64,000 nt of DNA from Isoetes taiwanensis (lineage: Eukaryota > Streptophyta > Lycopodiopsida > Isoetales > Isoetaceae). The notes below the pieces were generated by a model. The model was not told where the DNA came from and did not search any database. It saw only the letters and a list, made by a program, of their open reading frames with translations. Shown piece after piece: positions 59,720 to 64,000 of this stretch. The translations under genes and the position numbers were made by a program. The stretch spans positions 12,048,359-12,112,358 of the forward strand of contig JAJEKV010000010.1 of the NCBI GenBank assembly GCA_021234155.1, given 5' to 3'. The first letter of the stretch is position 1. Every line of letters begins with the position of its first letter.

Positions 59720-60323
59720 TGTTTGGGGTCTGGGTTCGGGAACTCCTGCAAGACAGCCCTCTATGAGGACCCTTGGATCAAACAGGAGAATCCGGTAGCT
59801 GTGTCATGCAGGATTTGCAAAAGAACAAAAAGAAGGGAAAAGAGAGAAGACAAAAGAAAAGACAAATGAGAACACAATGATAAGAACAGAACTCCTTGAT
59901 ATCAATGAGAATACATGAGCTCTCTCAATGGAGAGAAAAACAGAATGGAGACAAGAACCAAAAACTCATCTGAAACTCGAGTGCTAGCTCTACTCATATA
60001 TATAGTACAATGGCCTCTGGCCCAATATAGACACTCTGTCAGATTTCGGTGCCGACTCCTGGAAGGAGGCCTGATTTGTGGGAATGCTGGCGGTGCCTCT
60101 TGAAATGCCTAAAATCATGCTGACGCTGACGCTGACGCTGACGACCCGTCACTTGTCTGTTCTCTGCCTCTCCTTTGGCGTGGGCGTGGCCTTCTGCGTG
60201 GGCTTCTGCTGGGCTTTCTGCTGGGCTTTTGACGACTGACCTAGACCTGACTGTGGATCCTTGTTCTTGACCTGGTCCGAGGTGTGCATGAATAGTCCTG
60301 TACTAGGACGTACAGGACTAACA
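59720..60323 (-). repeat. 5' LTR of gypsy copy 1
   Basis: 604 bp; minus strand begins TGTTAGTCCTGTACGTCC and ends GGTCTGGGGTTTGGGG-type sequence closing in CCCCAAACA. A perfect 11-bp stem hairpin (TAGTCCTGTAC / GTACAGGACTA) is at the 5' end. A TATATATA box is at about 59995-60004. The first 174 bp hold a frame (VSPVRPSTGLFMHTSDQVKN…) ending TDK-stop, homologous to the extra-ORF tail in the copy 3 LTR. Confidence 0.88.
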
Positions 60324-60394
60324 ATAAGAAACAACAACAAAACTCAAAAGCATGATTAATTAAGGAGGCCATTTCATACCATTGAAATTGCGTG

Positions 60395-61339
60395 GGCCGT
60401 CCCACACGCTGGCAAGCATCACATGTGCGGGCGTGGGCATGAGCGTATTTGAAGAGCGTGGGCCAAAAATAACCAGCCAGAAGGATTTTGCGTGCCGTGG
60501 TGTCACCATGAAAATGACCACCACCGAGCCCTTCATGGGCTTCTCGAACAATATCCCGGGACCTCATGAGGGAGAACACAGCGTCGGCTGATGGTATCCT
60601 TACCCTTTTGTAAAGATGTCCGCAACCATGGTGTAGTCCACGGACCTCCACGGAGGAATTGATGTCTACGGGATTGTCGCTGATCGCGTGAGAGAGCCGT
60701 CGCGTCCTCCGGTGGAAGAGCTGTGTGGAGGAGATATCTTGCTGAAAGTCATGGAACCAATGTGGTGTTGCCGTGACCAAAAAAGTTGAGCGCCGGGAAA
60801 AGCGCCCGAGACTCCGGTGGAGGGATCATCCGTGTGGATGCGTGAAAGATAATCCGGACAACATGAGATTTGGCCGCCTTGTGAACAATTTCAAAGGTGC
60901 AAATTCTTGCGTAAGGAGGACCCAACGAGCAATGCGGCCCATGGGCGTGGATTTGTTGATCAAATAAAGAAGTGCTTGATGTTCAACAAAGAATTTGATC
61001 TGACTGCCCAGAAGATAGTGACGGAAGCGTTGGACACAGAAAATTAAACCCAAGGCCTCACGCCTGTGGCGAGTAGTTTCGCCGCCAGAATTGAGTTTTT
61101 ACCGGCATATCGGTTTGGTTTATCGGTGCGATCATATTCTTGAGAAATAACAGCTCCAATAGCAAACACTGAGACATCGACATGAACATGAAAGGGCTTG
61201 TCCCACCCATTGAGGAGGAACAAGAACCGGGGCCTGAGTGAGCAAAAGCTTCAACTGTTGGAAAGCAGCATCCGCCTGGGAATTCCAAGGCCGTGGATTC
61301 ATCACCCGCGAGTTTATGAATGGGATGCTGCAATGGCTG
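60395..61339 (-). pseudogene. gypsy copy 2 RNase H and integrase zinc finger
   Basis: RNase H: WNSQADAAFQQLKLLLTQAP, then VQRFRHYLLGSQIKF, VEHQALLYLINKS, GRIARWVLLTQEF. Integrase H2C2 finger: REAHEGLGGGHFHGDTTARK, ILLAGYFWPTLF, ARTCDACQRVGRP. Separated by several frameshifts. The integrase core expected next is absent here; a core of this family begins at 31.76 kb on the other strand. Confidence 0.8.
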
Positions 61340-62110
61340 CCACCCGTGAATGAAGGTGGAGTAATAATTGACCTTACCCAGAAAGAGCGTGTCTCCTTGA
61401 TATTGGCGGGTGCTTGAGCCTTGAGCACAATAACCGATTTTGGCAGGATCGTGGTGATACCGCTTTCTTTCGACAACATGTCCTAACAGAACACCGGAGG
61501 TGACGCAAAAGGTGCATTTCTTAGGATTGAGACTAATGCCAGACTCATCACATTTCTCAAAAGACGAGTTCCAATCTATCCAAATGGTCAGCCATGGAAC
61601 TGTAGGGCGTAGAAGTCATCTTGAAAAATTTGCAAGAAGGGATTTTCCTTCATAAAAATCATGAAAACCGAGAGCATGATGCGTTGAAACGTTGATGGAG
61701 AGTTTGATAATCCAAAAGGAACCACCTTGTAGGCAAAAAGTGCTTCCGGGGGTGGTGAAAGTAGTCTTAAGTTGATCGATTCTTTGATTGAGATCTGATT
61801 GTAGCCGAAAAAACCATCCATGAAGGAATACATCTCATGTCCAAGAACCTCTTCCGTAACCCGCCTTTGAAGGGAAGTGGAAAATGATCACGCCCGTGGC
61901 CCCGATTGAGTTTTCGGTGAGTCCACGCAAACACGGATCTTTCCATTGTGTTTGAGTGCAATGGCGATGGGGCTCACCCATTCGTAATGTTTGACCTCAT
62001 AGATCAATCTTGCAAAGAAGGAGTTTGTCAATTTCCGCCTTTGACGCCGATCACGTGTAATTGGGGTTGAGCCGGATCGCCGTTGCTATCTTGACATGCA
62101 TTTAATTTGG
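61340..62110 (-). pseudogene. gypsy copy 2 reverse transcriptase, with the uninterrupted insertion site
   Basis: Contains MYSFMDGFFGYNQISIKE, VVPFGLSNSPSTFQRIMLS and FLQIFQDDF. It is frameshifted at many points where copy 1 is intact. Just past its end, 61296-61325 is the uninterrupted version of the site split by the CACTA-like element in copy 1 (GAGTTTATGAATGGGAT). A TAG sits at 62088-62086, the position of the copy 1 protease/RT stop. Confidence 0.8.
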
Positions 62111-63162
62111 TAGGAATGGTGAGTTCCCCAAGGTTTTGTTGATCCCCCAAAGATCTCTCAGAGCTCCGTGCTTAAAATGTGTTTGAATTTTTGAAGAGCG
62201 GACGCCCCCGCTACGATAGGGTGTCGGAAGATTTGCGGCGATGCGACAGCCGATTGTTGCCCACGCCCACTATCTCGATATGTGGGATAACTTTCGTCCC
62301 GGACAATATGAGCAGGAGGTTGAAGCATGACAGATGCGTGGCACTCGCGGTGAAAAAGAGAGGTTGCCGAAGTTTCATCAAGCTGCAGGTTGCTTCATGA
62401 CGGCGTGTACATCGGCAGAGCCGCGGAGGTTCAAAGATCCGAAAAGTGATCAACACGTTGGATTCTATTGCAAGGAGCCGTAAGGGTCGAAAGCAAAGCA
62501 GCCACAGCCGGTCCCGGATCAAGAGTCATTTCTCCCCAAGGATCAGCATATTCGGGGTAGGATGACAGAGGCAGACTCGCAGGTGGAGCCTGAACTTGAT
62601 AGATATTCTTGGCTTCCTCAGAATCTGTGTCGGAGAGAGAGGGTTCAGCATGGTCAACGGAAATGATCTTGAGGTGACCATCGGTGATGACTAACTGATC
62701 CGTGGCCCAGTAATGGATACTCTTGGTTTGGCGGAGAAAAGGTCTGCCGACCAACATTTCATAATCACCTGGATCTTCTCCAGCCTTCCAAACACTAAAT
62801 TCCAAGGGGAATCGGAGATCACCAATGTTGATGTGAAGAAGAGGCGTGACACCTTGAGGTCTTGTGATATGGCCATTAGCCAATTTGATGTCATATGGGG
62901 CACGATATAGTTGTTTGATGCCCATTTGTTTGCGGAGTTTATCCGTGATGAGATTAACTGCGCTACCCCCGTCAATTTGAACATGATTGACTTGTTGATT
63001 GCCTACCGTGGCATGGACCGTGGGTGTAGAGGTAGCAACCACCCCAATTAAAACAGTCGGGAGTGGTAACTGGTCCTTGAGAGCAGGACAGAGTTTCAAA
63101 ATTGTTGCCAAGCTTAAAGGAATTTTGATTTTTGCTAGCTCCTCTTGGAGTTCCAGAGGCAC
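62111..63162 (-). pseudogene. gypsy copy 2 protease and linker
   Basis: Open for 243 codons from 63162: QEELAKIKIPLSLATILKLC, HVQIDGGSAVNLITDKLRKQ, YEMLVGRPFLRQTKSIHYW. It has the same DGGS protease core as copy 1, with an in-frame loss of about 7-8 residues after VITDGHL. The frame breaks at 62431; the linker is recognisable only in pieces. Confidence 0.85.
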
Positions 63163-63171
63163 ATGAGAAAA

Positions 63172-64000
63172 AGGATCTCACTGGATCCACTCGGTGCTGG
63201 AGTGCGCGGGTAAGGAAGCAAAGAACTTCTTTGAGTAGGTCAACCTCTGCAAAGAATATTTGGATATGTCCGGAGAGCCGTGGAGGTTGAGATGTGGAAG
63301 GTGTATCTTGGCGTTGTTGAGCTCTGGTGGTGGCATGAACATTTGCCAACGTTCGGCTTTCAGCAGCTTGCATGAGGTTCAAAAAATGCTTTGGCGAACT
63401 TTAGGCATGACATGCGGCATGAGTTTCTCCAAGTCGCGCAAAGTGAACCTTTTTTTTCCTCATGAGGAATGGTGTCGACCGCAAAGGCGCTTGCGTGCCA
63501 TTAGGAATAATGGTTAAGGGACGTGGACGCCTGGTCCGGCGCGTGAAAACCAAACCAACCCAATTTGATGGCTGGACCGGAGGATTAAGAGCCCCAAAAA
63601 TTTCTTCCCCGTGCTTGTTGATCCATCCGAGGTTGATTGGCGTGAGCTGGTTGATAGCGTGATTGCCGAGGCGCCGAGGTGGCTTCTTAAGAACAGACGC
63701 GGGCCTTGTTTGCCATTAGCAATCCGTAGTTGGTAAGCCGTGAGGCGGACCGATGTGGTCCGATTGGTGCCGTGAAGCCGCACCTCGAACTTGTGGAAGT
63801 TGAGGACACGCCGGGTGGTATGATCCCATTCTTGACGGTGATAACACCGAACTTTAGAAGGATCAAAAGGAGGACGGTGTGTTGGGTCCCCGCTGTTGCT
63901 CCCGCTAGGGATAGAGTTGATTGGGTTGCGCCTGGGTGGTGGCTGCTGATAGTGCGATTGTTGCCGAGGTGTTATTTGCACTTGATAAACCCGGTTTTGT
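63172..64000 (-). pseudogene. gypsy copy 2 gag C-terminal part, partial at window edge
   Basis: Frames give PPFDPSKVRCYHRQEWDHTT (a zinc knuckle that has lost two of its four ligands compared with copy 1), NRTTSVRLTAYQLRIANGKQ, then pieces ending near ANVHATTRAQQRQ. Several frameshifts. Confidence 0.75.

Larger units (their letters stand above)
55214..60323 (-). mobile_element. Ty3/gypsy element copy 1: 5' LTR, gag, protease, RT; interrupted by the CACTA-like element
   Basis: Minus-strand order is 5' LTR (60323-59720), primer site, gag, protease, RT. The RT is cut at 55214 by the CACTA-like element and resumes for only 23 bp at 39258-39280, after which other sequence begins, so RNase H, integrase, extra ORF and 3' LTR are missing from this position. 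LTR and coding sequence match copies 2 and 3. Confidence 0.9.
60395..64000 (-). mobile_element. Ty3/gypsy element copy 2: gag to integrase zinc finger, cut by the window edge
   Basis: Minus-strand order is gag C-terminal part, protease, RT, RNase H, integrase N-terminal zinc finger. Closely related to copy 1 over gag-RT. It stops in integrase just after CQRVGRPT at about 60395; 71 bp of other sequence then leads to the copy 1 LTR. It has many more small indels than copy 1. Confidence 0.85.

Overview
The window looks like nuclear DNA of a land plant with a large, transposon-rich genome. The evidence is one intact plant-specific class I TCP transcription factor gene, plant-type Ty1/copia, Ty3/gypsy, LINE and CACTA elements, AAACCCTA (plant telobox-like) motifs, and plant splice and polyadenylation signals. 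HSPA12-like and NIF/FCP1-like gene fragments and a DDE transposase with an HGKG-like motif make me favour a non-flowering plant (fern, lycophyte or similar). That placement is inference and the sequence does not prove it.

Layout. 0-15 kb: gene-poor, with a possible exon edge at position 1, a chromovirus integrase/chromodomain remnant with an LTR-like block (1.8-4 kb), a frameshifted NIF-type phosphatase fragment (5.1-5.7 kb) and a decayed DDE transposase on the minus strand (7.4-10.2 kb). 15-18 kb: the TCP gene (minus strand), 528 codons, uninterrupted, with a probable 5'UTR intron; its last ~60 bp are duplicated just past its own stop codon. 22-27.7 kb: a decayed Ty1/copia element (minus) with its 5' LTR and initiator-Met primer site, abutted by a LINE fragment inside its RNase H end. 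29.4-30 kb: an HSPA12-like fragment. 31.7-64 kb: a nest built mainly of one Ty3/gypsy family in three pieces. Copy 3 (plus, 31.7-37.2 kb) has the integrase C-terminal half, a long extra open region after pol, and a 3' LTR. Copy 1 (minus, 55.2-60.3 kb) has its 5' LTR, gag, protease and RT. Copy 2 (minus, 60.4 kb to the window edge) has gag to integrase. Copy 1's RT is split by a 15.9-kb CACTA-like DNA element (39281-55213) with a perfect 30-bp terminal inverted repeat and a 3-bp ATG target duplication; copy 2 carries the matching uninterrupted site.

The CACTA-like element shows no recognisable transposase. It is filled with ordered tandem repeats: ~89-bp subterminal repeats, ~215-bp repeats, two 19-bp satellite arrays flanking ~315-bp repeats (with telobox palindromes) and ~830-bp repeats, then ~158-bp repeats. 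It looks like a giant non-autonomous carrier of satellite-like DNA.

The most interesting points are (1) this element and its exact empty site, (2) the gypsy family's extra ORF, which has a splice-acceptor-like site just before its ATG and a coding tail running into the LTR, kept open in both LTR copies, and (3) a UAG at the same protease/RT position in two gypsy copies, in a readthrough-like context. All functional claims are from reading the sequence; no database search was possible.
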